64,000 nucleotides of DNA from G11 sp947167445. Its GTDB lineage: Bacteria; Bacillota; Clostridia; Lachnospirales; Lachnospiraceae. The position numbers and the translations under genes are program-made. Shown here piece by piece: positions 1 to 7,174 of this stretch (the first letter of the stretch is position 1; each line of letters opens with the position of its first letter). The notes below the pieces were generated by a model. The model ran no database searches. It had not been told where the DNA came from and saw nothing but the letters and a program-made list of their open reading frames with translations. The DNA lies in NCBI GenBank assembly GCA_947167445.1, contig CAMVID010000007.1, positions 1 through 64,000 on the forward strand, in the 5' to 3' direction.

Positions 1-352
1 TGGATCTGGTCTGATGTCTTCTTACAGTTTCTTCAAAAGGAATATCGAAATAATACGCATATATATCTGCGCCATACAATCCAATTGCATCTTCAAACAG
101 CTCTTGATACCAGTCTGCAATAAATATTCCCTCCAAAATGACCACTTTGCAGTTTTCGCTTCCGTACTCTAGCATCTGCTTTATCAGAGGCAGTGCCGGC
201 GGATCTATTCCATCCCTTTCTTTAAGCACTTCTCTTCGAATCATATCTTGCGAAAGAACCATAGTCCCTCGTCCGAAAAGTTCCTGCAATCCCTTAGCCA
301 CCGTAGTTTTGCCGCTCCCGGAGTTTCCGCGAAGCATGATTAATTTATGCAT
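1..352 (-). CDS. P-loop kinase / AAA_33-like ATP-binding protein (3' part off window)
   Basis: Open reading frame entering from the left edge; the C-terminus is outside the window. The N-terminus carries a Walker A motif GNSGSGKT at about residues 9-16, followed by a helix (TVAKGLQELF), an SQDMIRRE segment typical of small nucleotide or zeta-toxin-like kinases, and VILEGIF as a plausible Walker B strand. These features place it in the broad AAA_33/uridine-kinase-like P-loop kinase group; the substrate is unknown. The start is the ATG at 350-352, with AAGG seven bases upstream. About 117 residues are visible, and complete relatives are usually about 170. It sits in an accessory-looking stretch with SdpI and Fic-remnant genes. 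The fold is well supported; the function is not. Confidence 0.75.
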   Translation of the reverse strand, partial: MHKLIMLRGNSGSGKTTVAKGLQELFGRGTMVLSQDMIRREVLKERDGIDPPALPLIKQMLEYGSENCKVVILEGIFIADWYQELFEDAIGLYGADIYAYYFDIPFEETVRRHQTRS

Positions 353-427
353 ATCTGTACCTTACATACTCCTTTATTCAAAACTTCAGAGATAACTTAC
401 TATCGCTTCATCTCGACAAATCCGAAT

Positions 428-805
428 TTATCTTCTAACACCATTTTCATCAAAAGTTTTCTTAAGAGCTCTTTCCACAAACACAATTGAACCCAACATA
501 GCCACAAGCTGTATACCTTCAACAATAAGTGTCATATATCCAATTGCGTTTTCACTCGAATGTGAAAAAGGTATCTGAATAATAATTGTCAGTATTAATA
601 ACAACAATCCGAGTCTAAGCCACAGCTTACCGCAATAATCATGTGCAAACTTCCATGTATCCATATTTTTTCTGGACATAGTTGTTCTGTATCCAATAAT
701 TCCATTAATCTCTTTTGGCGGATATTTGGACATAAAGAATCCACATATCAACATGACAATCGGAATTAATAAGTTACAGATAAACATCATAATATAAAAC
801 CACAT
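428..805 (-). CDS. SdpI-family membrane protein
   Basis: A 125-residue polytopic protein. Residues 1-25 form a first membrane segment, and two more hydrophobic stretches follow at about 63-80 and 90-112. The cytoplasmic loop between the first and second has the SdpI_C signature NGIIGYRTTMSRKN...TWKFAH (about 33-54). SdpI of Bacillus subtilis gives immunity to the SdpC killing factor and signals to SdpR, but most short SdpI_C proteins in Clostridia have no SdpC partner and no known role; none is visible here. A strong AAGGAG lies seven bases before the ATG. The ribosome site directly abuts the stop codon of the Fic remnant just upstream, suggesting the two were once co-translated. Confidence 0.8.
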   Translation of the reverse strand: MWFYIMMFICNLLIPIVMLICGFFMSKYPPKEINGIIGYRTTMSRKNMDTWKFAHDYCGKLWLRLGLLLLILTIIIQIPFSHSSENAIGYMTLIVEGIQLVAMLGSIVFVERALKKTFDENGVRR

Positions 806-816
806 AGTTGGTCTCC

Positions 817-939
817 TTATAGTTCTTTTACCATATATCCGCTACGATAAAGCAACAGCAAGGTCATCAATCTGCTCATGCGGCCATTACCATCATTAAA
901 CGGATGAATGCACAAGAAATCAAGTAAAAAACCTCCCAA
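817..939 (-). pseudogene. Fic-domain protein remnant
   Basis: Reading minus from 939 to 817 gives a 40-codon open stretch with an intact Fic active-site motif HPFNDGNGR, followed by MSRLMTLLLLYRSGY as in the helix after the motif in real Fic (AMP-transferase) proteins. The frame is closed by a TAA at 940-942 just upstream and a TAA at 817-819. Everything N-terminal to the motif and the C-terminal domain are missing, and no in-frame start lies ahead of the motif. This is a decayed fragment of a formerly longer gene, not a small gene. Its sequence is still close to consensus, so the loss looks recent. Confidence 0.8.
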
Positions 940-1004
940 TTATATTATTCTTTCTCCCAAATCACAATCAATTTTGGGATTTATTAATAGCGTAACACCT
1001 CTCT

Positions 1005-1208
1005 TTATCCTTGTTTATAATCTGCAGATACATCCAAAAACGATCGATTTCCTTTAATGTAGTCGTCAAAAGCATTCTCCGGATCTTTTCCATGGAATAC
1101 CTTGCATAAACCGCACATGTCGCAGTCGGAAAGGCATGGAAATCTGTTCTTTATATATTCTCTCCGTTCTTTTTCTGTTGATTCTTCAATGATTGGCGCC
1201 GTGTTCAC
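1005..1208 (-). CDS. Small Cys-rich protein (copy 2 of tandem pair)
   Basis: Unrecognised 67-residue protein. It has a CxxCxxC cluster (CDMCGLC) after a charged N-terminal helix (STEKERREYIKNRF), then a conserved-looking tail with DDYIKGNRS. The same order, charged helix, CxxCxxC, DYI-G-R, is found in the gene immediately upstream (1211-1435), so the two are diverged tandem duplicates. The start is a GTG at 1206-1208, with AAAGGGG five bases before it overlapping the end of the upstream gene; the stop-start gap is two bases. The cysteines suggest metal or Fe-S binding; this is inference only. Confidence 0.65.
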   Translation of the reverse strand: MNTAPIIEESTEKERREYIKNRFPCLSDCDMCGLCKVFHGKDPENAFDDYIKGNRSFLDVSADYKQG

Positions 1209-1210
1209 TA

Positions 1211-1435
1211 TTACCCCTTTATCTGCCTGTTTTGGCGGTGCTCTTCCATGTACCCCATATTAATCTCGCGGATCTCACGCTTTCCGTCTATATAATCCTG
1301 ATATATATCAAACGGATTTCCGCCACCAAGCCAGCAGGAAGAACAATTCTCGCAGCCTCCTCCACAATCAAGCGAGGAACGTATTATTTCTTCTCTTTCT
1401 TCTTTTGTAGTATCTTTAATCAGAATCGATTTCAT
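1211..1435 (-). CDS. Small Cys-rich protein (copy 1 of tandem pair)
   Basis: Unrecognised 74-residue protein, paralogous to the following gene at 1005-1208. It has a charged helix (TTKEEREEIIRSS), a cysteine cluster CGGGCENCSSC at about residues 24-34, and a DYIDGKREI tail. Four cysteines in this spacing could hold a metal ion or small cluster. The ATG start has GGGGTG seven bases upstream, and a TAGAAT -10-like sequence lies about 25 bases ahead. No signal peptide or membrane segment. It is likely co-transcribed with its paralogue; function unknown. Confidence 0.65.
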   Translation of the reverse strand: MKSILIKDTTKEEREEIIRSSLDCGGGCENCSSCWLGGGNPFDIYQDYIDGKREIREINMGYMEEHRQNRQIKG

Positions 1436-1489
1436 AAATAATCACCCCGTTCTTTCCTATTATTCTAGCATCATCTCCCACAAATGTCC

Positions 1490-2287
1490 CTACAAACAAA
1501 GCAGTTCTTCAAGCATTCTTTTAATTCCCTTAATGTCCAGCGGATTGGTTGCAGTCTCATATGTGAAAATCAGATTCTTCCCGGTATAGATCCCACTGTT
1601 TCTGTATTCGTCAAGTTTATAAAAACAATCTCTCCTGTATTCCTCATCATCAAGAAGGCCAAAGTGTTCAAGGTAGATTTCTTCTCTTGTTTTTACCTTA
1701 AGGAGAGTAAAATCCGGGTATCTTGTATTTCCATTCCGCAGTTTGATTGGCTTCTCGTAATGGTAAGGAATCCCCAGCTCATAGAACATATCAGCAAGAA
1801 TTGCTTCCGATTTTGAGCGAACCTTTTCGCCTCGTCTTGTATCGTATATCTTGTTTTCAGGTCTGTAGGGATTTGATTTGAAACTTCTTGATTGCCATTC
1901 TTTGGCAAATAGATTGTCTGTTGAGATGTAAGGAGTAACGAGATTCTGTCGATTAGCGGACAGATTTTGGAATACCATATCTGCATTTCCTTTGGAAAGA
2001 TGTTCAATGGTCTGCTCCAGTCTTGAGAGCTCCTGTTTTGCTTCCCTGAGGAATTTGGTGTTGTAATCCTTTTGAGCAAGTCGATATGCAAGCCGGTGGT
2101 TCTCCTTTTTGATGTATTCGCCCTCCCTGTCCCCCGGGTCAGTCAGGTGGTAGTAACGAAGTCTGTTGGCGCTTGGATTGATTCTGAGCCAGCCGTCCGG
2201 AAATGTCCCGACGTCCTTTTCAGCCTTGGCTATGCCCTTTCTCAGGGTCTCTGCCCTTTCTTTCATTAATTTGATGATTTCATCCAT
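1490..2287 (-). CDS. PD-(D/E)XK nuclease-like protein, orphan
   Basis: A 265-residue soluble protein. The N-terminal 110 residues are charged and helical, with a likely coiled coil around residues 75-105 (EAKQELSRLEQTIEHL). The C-terminal half has the order expected of a PD-(D/E)XK fold: a helix with SKSEAILADMFYELG (about 157-171), strand and loop ending in RYPDFTLL, then EIYLEHFG, where the usual E-x-K is E-x-H. This arrangement is common in short uncharacterised proteins of Clostridia. Methylase or helicase partners are not visible, so it is not an obvious restriction system. The ATG start has GAAGGGAG at good spacing. Nuclease fold: moderate confidence; activity and role unknown. Confidence 0.65.
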   Translation of the reverse strand: MDEIIKLMKERAETLRKGIAKAEKDVGTFPDGWLRINPSANRLRYYHLTDPGDREGEYIKKENHRLAYRLAQKDYNTKFLREAKQELSRLEQTIEHLSKGNADMVFQNLSANRQNLVTPYISTDNLFAKEWQSRSFKSNPYRPENKIYDTRRGEKVRSKSEAILADMFYELGIPYHYEKPIKLRNGNTRYPDFTLLKVKTREEIYLEHFGLLDDEEYRRDCFYKLDEYRNSGIYTGKNLIFTYETATNPLDIKGIKRMLEELLCL

Positions 2288-2324
2288 TATATTTCTCCCT
2301 TCTATTTTGTAGTTTTATGGATTA

Positions 2325-2590
2325 TGTACCCAGTGCGGAAATATTCCCCGTGTTTAGGTACCAATTTCTTGCTTATTACAACTTGACTTTCCGGGATTTG
2401 TACCCAGGGACGGGCATCTTGGCTCGATTTAGGTACTCTTTGAAGCTTCATGAGAACTTGGCGCGGCGGGTTTGTGTACCCAGGGGCAGGTATCTTGGCT
2501 CGATTTAGGTACTCTTTGAAGCTTCAATGGGAATCCGGCGCGGCGGGTTTGTGTACCCAGGGGCAGGTATCTTGGCTCGATTTAGGTACA
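2325..2590. repeat. Four tandem copies of a 74-77 bp repeat
   Basis: Four direct copies begin with TGTACCCAG at 2325, 2399, 2475 and 2552. Copies 2-4 share TCTTGGCTCGATTTAGGTAC about 20 bases in, and copies 2 and 3 continue with TCTTTGAAGCTTCA. Copies 3 and 4 are nearly identical over their overlap, and the first copy is the most diverged. Each unit is bounded by an inverted pair, GTACCC at one end and AGGTAC at the other, so each could fold back on itself. No open frame of quality crosses it. It fills the 549-base gap between the nuclease-like gene and lysS together with the stem-loops at 2669-2830. Confidence 0.9.
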
Positions 2591-2668
2591 AACACGCCAA
2601 AACGGCAGGGCAAAACGGGGCAAAACAGTACAAAAGCAAGCAAAAAGCGTTTCTTCAATGGGAATAAT

Positions 2669-2830
2669 CGGGGAAAACCCCGGAAACAGCCCGGGGAAAT
2701 CCCCGGAACAGGACCCGAAAATAGCGGGATCCGGTGAATCAAGAGAATCAAGGGCGCCGAAGAATCGGCGCCCGAATCTAACACATCAAATAACACATCA
2801 AATAACAATCAATCAGCCCCAAACGGGCTG
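2669..2830 (-). terminator. Stem-loop array behind lysS
   Basis: Reading minus from the lysS stop there are four clean hairpins in 160 bases: CAGCCC/GGGCTG (2814-2830), GGGCGCCGA/TCGGCGCCC (2752-2773), CCGGGG/CCCCGG (2691-2706) and CGGGG/CCCCG (2669-2682). A 12-bp direct repeat TTATTTGATGTG occurs twice between the first two (2781-2805). None is followed by a run of five or more T. The first two probably serve as the lysS transcript end, but the termination signal is atypical. Confidence 0.5.
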
Positions 2831-2836
2831 CAAGTC

Positions 2837-4450
2837 CTACTTATCCAACGACTTCATTGTCGGGAAGAGCAGAACATCACGTATAGCGGGAGAATTGGTC
2901 AACAACATGGTCAATCTGTCGATGCCATATCCAATGCCGCCGGTGGGAGCCATACCAAGCTCCAGTGCGTTAAGGAAGTCCTCATCGGTGTGGTTGGCTT
3001 CCTCGTCGCCCAAGTCTGCCAAAGCATCCTGAGCTTTGAAACGCTCTCTCTGATCGATGGGATCGTTAAGCTCTGAGTAAGCGTTACACATTTCCCAGCC
3101 GTTGATGAAGAGCTCGAAACGCTCAACATAGTCGGGCTTGTCGGGTTTACGCTTTGTGAGAGGGCTGATCTCAACGGGGTGATCCATAACGAAGGTGGGC
3201 TGAACCATCTTCTCCTCACAGAACTCTTCGAAGAAGAGATTGAGGATGTCACCCTTCTTGTGGTGAGGCTCGAATTCAACATGCTTCTCCTTAGCAATTG
3301 CCTTCGCTTCCTCATCGGTAGCTATAGAATCAAAGTCTACGCCTGCATATTCCTTAACGGCATCAAGCATTGTGATACGCTCGAAGGGCTTACCGAAATC
3401 AAGCTCTACGTCACCGTACATGAACTTGGTGGTTCCAAGAACCTCCTGAGCCACGTGACGGAACATGTTCTCTGTAAGATCCATCATGCCGTGATAATCC
3501 GTGTATGCCTGATATAACTCCATGAGAGTGAACTCGGGGTTATGTCTGGTATCAAGACCCTCGTTACGGAAAACTCGGCCGATTTCGAAAACTCTTTCAA
3601 GTCCGCCTACGATAAGTCTCTTTAAGTATAATTCAAGTGAGATACGAAGTTTTAAGTCCTCATCAAGAGCGTTAAAGTGTGTCTCAAAGGGACGGGCTGC
3701 CGCACCGCCTGCGTTAGATACAAGCATGGGAGTCTCAACTTCCATGAAGCCCTGTCCGTCAAGGTAACGACGGATGGATGAAATGATCTTGGAACGCTTG
3801 ATGAAGGTGTCCTTGGACTCCTCATTCATGATAAGGTCAACGTATCTCTGACGATATCTCATATCGGTATTTGTAAGTCCATGATACTTCTCGGGAAGAA
3901 TCTGAAGAGACTTGGAAAGAAGGGTAAGGGACTCAGCATGAACTGAAATCTCTCCCATCTTTGTACGGAAAGCATAGCCCTTGACACCGATAATGTCACC
4001 CATATCAAGCTTCTTGAATTCCGCATAGGGCTCCTCGCCTAAAGCATCTCTTGAAACATAAACCTGGATGTTTCCCAGTTTATCCTGAACATTACAAAAG
4101 GAAGCCTTACCCATAACACGCTTGCTCATCATACGGCCTGCAATTGAGACCTGGATAGGTGAAGCGTCCATGATAGCACGTCTCTCGTTGTAATCGTTGT
4201 TGACTGCTTCCTTGGCTTCCTCTTCTGAGAGTCCCTCGGTGGAAACAGGTTTTCGGCCGGCCAAAAGTTCCTCTTCGTGCTTGACGTAGAGTGATTTCAC
4301 CTCTTCTGTATGGTGAGTCTGATCATATTTGGTAATCTTGAAGGGGTCCTTGCCTGCTGCCTGTAAAGCTGCAAGCTTTTCTCTTCTAACCTTGAGCAAT
4401 TGATGAATGTCCTGCTCGGGGGCCTGGTTCTTAACCTGCTCTTCTGCCAC
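2837..4450 (-). CDS. lysS: Lysyl-tRNA synthetase, class II
   Basis: Charges tRNA-Lys with lysine in the cytosol. 537 residues; an OB-fold anticodon-binding domain spans about 95-190 and the class II catalytic core about 215-530. Visible motifs: motif 1 region EVETPML (237-243), the GGAAARPFETHFNALD loop, motif 2 FRNEGLDTRHNPEFTLME (294-311), and motif 3 GIGYGIDRLTML near the C-terminus. It is about 30 residues longer than Escherichia coli LysS, partly from extra sequence at residues 60-98 before the OB fold. The start is a GTG at 4448-4450 with AAAGGAG eight bases upstream. It follows greA by 22 bases and is presumably expressed from the greA promoter. Confidence 0.97.
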   Translation of the reverse strand: MAEEQVKNQAPEQDIHQLLKVRREKLAALQAAGKDPFKITKYDQTHHTEEVKSLYVKHEEELLAGRKPVSTEGLSEEEAKEAVNNDYNERRAIMDASPIQVSIAGRMMSKRVMGKASFCNVQDKLGNIQVYVSRDALGEEPYAEFKKLDMGDIIGVKGYAFRTKMGEISVHAESLTLLSKSLQILPEKYHGLTNTDMRYRQRYVDLIMNEESKDTFIKRSKIISSIRRYLDGQGFMEVETPMLVSNAGGAAARPFETHFNALDEDLKLRISLELYLKRLIVGGLERVFEIGRVFRNEGLDTRHNPEFTLMELYQAYTDYHGMMDLTENMFRHVAQEVLGTTKFMYGDVELDFGKPFERITMLDAVKEYAGVDFDSIATDEEAKAIAKEKHVEFEPHHKKGDILNLFFEEFCEEKMVQPTFVMDHPVEISPLTKRKPDKPDYVERFELFINGWEMCNAYSELNDPIDQRERFKAQDALADLGDEEANHTDEDFLNALELGMAPTGGIGYGIDRLTMLLTNSPAIRDVLLFPTMKSLDK

Positions 4451-4472
4451 TTTGGTTTCTCCTTTATATTAA

Positions 4473-4964
4473 TTAATTTGATCTCTGAATCTCTAAAATC
4501 TTGTACTTAATAACACCGGCCTGGGTCTCGATCTTAACGGTCTCGCCTGCCTTGTGTCCAAGCAAAGCCTTTCCTACGGGGCTCTCGTTTGAAATCTTGC
4601 CCTTAAGGCTGTCTGCCTCAGAAGAACCTACAATCTTGTATTCAAGCTCTTCCTTGTACTCTGCGTCGTAAAGTTTAACCTTACAACCGAAGCTGATAAC
4701 GTTAAGGTCAACCTCAGCCTCGTCTACAACTTCTACATTCTTAAGAAGCTTCTCGATTTCCTCGATACGTGCTTCAATGTCTCTCTGCTCATCCTTTGCT
4801 GCATCATACTCAGCATTCTCGGACAAATCTCCCTGTGCACGGGCTTCTTTAAGCTTCTGTGCAACTTCCTGACGTCTGTTTACCTTCAGTTCCTGGAGTT
4901 CATCCTGGTATTTCTTTAAACCTTCGTAAGTGAGCATCACTGTCTTTTCTGCTACTTTGTCCAT
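4473..4964 (-). CDS. greA: Transcription elongation factor GreA
   Basis: Rescues backtracked RNA polymerase by stimulating transcript cleavage. 163 residues with the usual two parts: an N-terminal coiled coil (LTYEGLKKYQDELQELK... through ENAEYDAAKDEQRDIEARIEEIE, with the acidic tip DLSENAEYD) and a C-terminal FKBP-like domain ending in GETVKIETQAGVIKYKILEI. I chose the ATG at 4962-4964. A longer frame opens at 5015, but the promoter at 5027-5055 would start RNA only a few bases before that codon, leaving no ribosome site. Forms an operon with lysS. Confidence 0.95.
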   Translation of the reverse strand: MDKVAEKTVMLTYEGLKKYQDELQELKVNRRQEVAQKLKEARAQGDLSENAEYDAAKDEQRDIEARIEEIEKLLKNVEVVDEAEVDLNVISFGCKVKLYDAEYKEELEYKIVGSSEADSLKGKISNESPVGKALLGHKAGETVKIETQAGVIKYKILEIQRSN

Positions 4965-5026
4965 GTGTTCCCGGCACCTCTCAACTAAATTCTTTATTGG
5001 GGTATAGTCCCCCATATATCTTAGGT

Positions 5027-5055
5027 ATTATAACTATTTTAGATAGCACTGTCAA
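5027..5055 (-). promoter_or_regulatory. Sigma-A promoter of greA-lysS
   Basis: Minus strand: TTGACA (5050-5055), 17-bp spacer, TATAAT (5027-5032), a perfect consensus match. It begins three bases below the dusB stop codon and predicts a transcript start near 5020, which decides the greA start. Confidence 0.85.
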
Positions 5056-5057
5056 TG

Positions 5058-6026
5058 TCAAAAACCAAATATTTCATCTATGGCTTTCATCATATCTTCA
5101 GCAGTTTCCACAAGGTTAATGCTGTTGCGAAAAGCCGCCGAATGGGGCATTCCCGTGGTGTACCAGGCAAGGTGCTTTCGCATCTCACGAACCCCCGTGT
5201 ATTCCCCCTTAAACTCAAGTTGGAGATTTGCATGCTGTTTTACCACATCTCGCATCTCTTCATAAGATGGTCTTGGTAAAATCTCCCCCTTCTCCAGATA
5301 CGCATTTATTTCCCGAAAAATCCAAGGGTTCCCCTGAGCAGCACGACCAACCATTATGCCGTCGCAGGAGGTTTCCTTAAACATTCTTAAAGCGCTCTCC
5401 CCGTCCACAACGTCGCCGTTTCCGATGACAGGTATTTTGACCGCATCCTTTACCGCAGCGATAATGTCCCAGTCTGCCTTGCCTGAGTAGTACTGCTGCC
5501 TGGTTCTGCCGTGTACCGCCACAGCTGCCGCACCACTTTCTTCCGCAACATGAGCCATCTCCACGGCGTTTACATGCTCATCGTCAAAGCCCTTTCTTAT
5601 CTTTACGGTTACAGGCTTCTTGATTGCCTTGGCAACCGCCTCAATTATCTTTCCCGCCAGAACCGGGTTCTTCATAAGGGCACTGCCTTCGCCGTTGCCC
5701 ACAACCTTTGGTACAGGGCAGCCCATGTTTATATCAAGGATCTGAAAGGGCCTCTCCTCAATCCTCTTGGCCTGGGACGCCATAATCTCGGGATCAGAGC
5801 CAAAAAGCTGCAGTGACACGATTCCCTCGTCGGGGTGAATGGTCAAAAGGTCTTCCGTGTTCTTATTATTGTAGTAAATGGCCTTGGCGCTTACCATCTC
5901 CATGCAGACCATGCCGGCCCCCATCCTGGAGCATAACAAGCGAAATGGCAGGTCGCTTACTCCTGCCATAGGTGCCAATATAATATTTGATTGTAATGCA
6001 ACGTTACCAATCTGTAATCCGCTCAT
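5058..6026 (-). CDS. dusB: tRNA-dihydrouridine synthase
   Basis: FMN- and NADPH-dependent reduction of uridines to dihydrouridine in tRNA D-loops. 322 residues, TIM-barrel fold: ILAPMAGVSDLPFRLL (16-31), catalytic loop NMGCPVPKVVGNGEGSALM with the active Cys103, VHGRTRQQYYSGKADW, and the FMN-phosphate motif GRAAQGNPWIF. The C-terminal helical domain follows. The ATG is preceded by AGGA that overlaps the coaX stop, so the two are likely translationally coupled. DusB-type by overall similarity to Bacillus and Clostridia enzymes; the exact target position in tRNA cannot be told from this sequence. Confidence 0.93.
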   Translation of the reverse strand: MSGLQIGNVALQSNIILAPMAGVSDLPFRLLCSRMGAGMVCMEMVSAKAIYYNNKNTEDLLTIHPDEGIVSLQLFGSDPEIMASQAKRIEERPFQILDINMGCPVPKVVGNGEGSALMKNPVLAGKIIEAVAKAIKKPVTVKIRKGFDDEHVNAVEMAHVAEESGAAAVAVHGRTRQQYYSGKADWDIIAAVKDAVKIPVIGNGDVVDGESALRMFKETSCDGIMVGRAAQGNPWIFREINAYLEKGEILPRPSYEEMRDVVKQHANLQLEFKGEYTGVREMRKHLAWYTTGMPHSAAFRNSINLVETAEDMMKAIDEIFGF

Positions 6027-6032
6027 TAATTC

Positions 6033-6803
6033 CTACTTTTTGTTCTTCTCGTAAATAATGCGAAGGCCGTCAAGAGTAAGGTCGGGATCGTAAACGTCGA
6101 TCATGTCGGTTTCCGCTGAAATGATTCTGCCCAGGCCCCCTGTGGCAACCACCTTCATGTCGGCAACTCCCGTCTCTTCCTTAACCTTCTTAATTATATA
6201 TTCTGTCTGTCCGATCTGACCGTAAACAAGACCTGCCTGCATTGAGGAAATGGTCTCCTGAGCCAGAATTGACTTGGGTTTCTTGATCTCTATCTCCGGA
6301 AGCTTTGCGGTATCTTCCCAAAGAGCTTTGGCAGCTGTTCTGATTCCGGGGGCTGTGATACCTGCCGCAAAGGAGCCGTCAGCTGTAATGTAGTCATAGG
6401 TCGTGGCTGTACCGAAGTCCATGACAAGAATAGGTCCGCCGTACTTCTCGTATGCACCAACCGCATCCACGATTCTGTCGGGGCCGATTTCTCTGGGGTT
6501 CTCGGTGACAATCTTAATGCCTGTCTTGACGCCGGGTCCCACAATCACAGGTGTGGTCTTAATATATTTAATAACCGCGCTTGTGAGGGCGTGCATAACA
6601 TTGGGAACTACTGTTACGATGATAGTTCCGTCGATGTCGTCAGCCGAAACCTTGTTGTTATGAAGCATTCCAAGAATCATGACGCCGTACTCGTCTGAGG
6701 TTCTTGGCATCTTGCTCATCATACGAAAGCTTGCAACCAGCTTCTCGCCGTCGTATACACCATAGTTAATGTTGGTATTGCCCACATCTATAACAAAAAG
6801 CAT
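6033..6803 (-). CDS. coaX: Type III pantothenate kinase
   Basis: First step of coenzyme A synthesis, pantothenate to 4'-phosphopantothenate. 256 residues, ASKHA fold. Phosphate-1 motif VIDVGNTNINYGVYDGE at the N-terminus, GPDRIVDAVGAYEKYGGP, then phosphate-2 motif VMDFGTATTYD, and the adenosine-proximal ATGGLGR near the C-terminus, all diagnostic of CoaX rather than CoaA. The upstream gene ends in TAATG, with the stop and the coaX start sharing one base, so translation is coupled. Dihydrouridine synthase follows six bases later. Confidence 0.95.
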   Translation of the reverse strand: MLFVIDVGNTNINYGVYDGEKLVASFRMMSKMPRTSDEYGVMILGMLHNNKVSADDIDGTIIVTVVPNVMHALTSAVIKYIKTTPVIVGPGVKTGIKIVTENPREIGPDRIVDAVGAYEKYGGPILVMDFGTATTYDYITADGSFAAGITAPGIRTAAKALWEDTAKLPEIEIKKPKSILAQETISSMQAGLVYGQIGQTEYIIKKVKEETGVADMKVVATGGLGRIISAETDMIDVYDPDLTLDGLRIIYEKNKK

Positions 6804-7162
6804 TACTCTTCACCCAACTCCTTCAAAAGGTCTGAAGGATTCTCTTTCAATATAATCATTCTGTAATAGAGGCTTAATGACTCAAGAAGCTCCTGTCTGG
6901 TTCTTCTGATCTTTCCAACCAAAAGGCCGCTTCCGATTTCGTCATAATAAATGTCGTCTTCCTCGGCCCTTGTCTCAAGGGAGAGGCTTCCGTCTTTTTC
7001 AAAGACTATGGTAAAAATCCCCCCTACCTCCTCTGTGAAAAGGACGCAGATTACGTGAAGCTCGTCCTTGATGGACTGGGGGATCTTGTCAAAAGTCTCG
7101 TTAAAATAATATTTCTGCTCGTAGGCGTTGGCGCCGCAGAGCACAACTCTGTCGTCTTCCAT
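6803..7162 (-). CDS. Conserved hypothetical protein (DUF6145-like)
   Basis: A 119-residue soluble acidic protein. It resembles, from memory, the short Lachnospiraceae family DUF6145, recognised by an opening VVLCGANAYEQKYYFN, a central CVLFTEEVGGIFTIVFEKDGSL and a C-terminal helix. No catalytic motif or membrane segment is evident. It sits between argF (12-base gap) and coaX (one-base overlap), so it is almost certainly translated. The family name is a recollection, not a computed hit, and the function is unknown. Confidence 0.7.
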   Translation of the reverse strand: MEDDRVVLCGANAYEQKYYFNETFDKIPQSIKDELHVICVLFTEEVGGIFTIVFEKDGSLSLETRAEEDDIYYDEIGSGLLVGKIRRTRQELLESLSLYYRMIILKENPSDLLKELGEE

Positions 7163-7174
7163 TGCTTCTCTTTC

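Noticed and set aside
138..395. Plus-strand 85-codon frame at the left edge
   Set aside because: It is the shadow of the P-loop kinase on minus, which has a clear Walker A motif.
2325..2590. CRISPR-like repeats
   Set aside because: The units are contiguous, 74-77 bp, vary along their length and have no spacers of regular size; no cas genes are nearby.
2524..2808. 94-codon minus-strand frame behind lysS
   Set aside because: It runs through hairpins and repeats, has no ribosome site and biased low-complexity composition.
1..2836. Integrated phage or insertion sequence
   Set aside because: No transposase, integrase, attachment duplications or phage genes are visible; the accessory character rests on gene content only.
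4965..5015. N-terminal extension of GreA
   Set aside because: It would begin within a few bases of the predicted transcription start, with no ribosome site; the shorter start gives the normal length.
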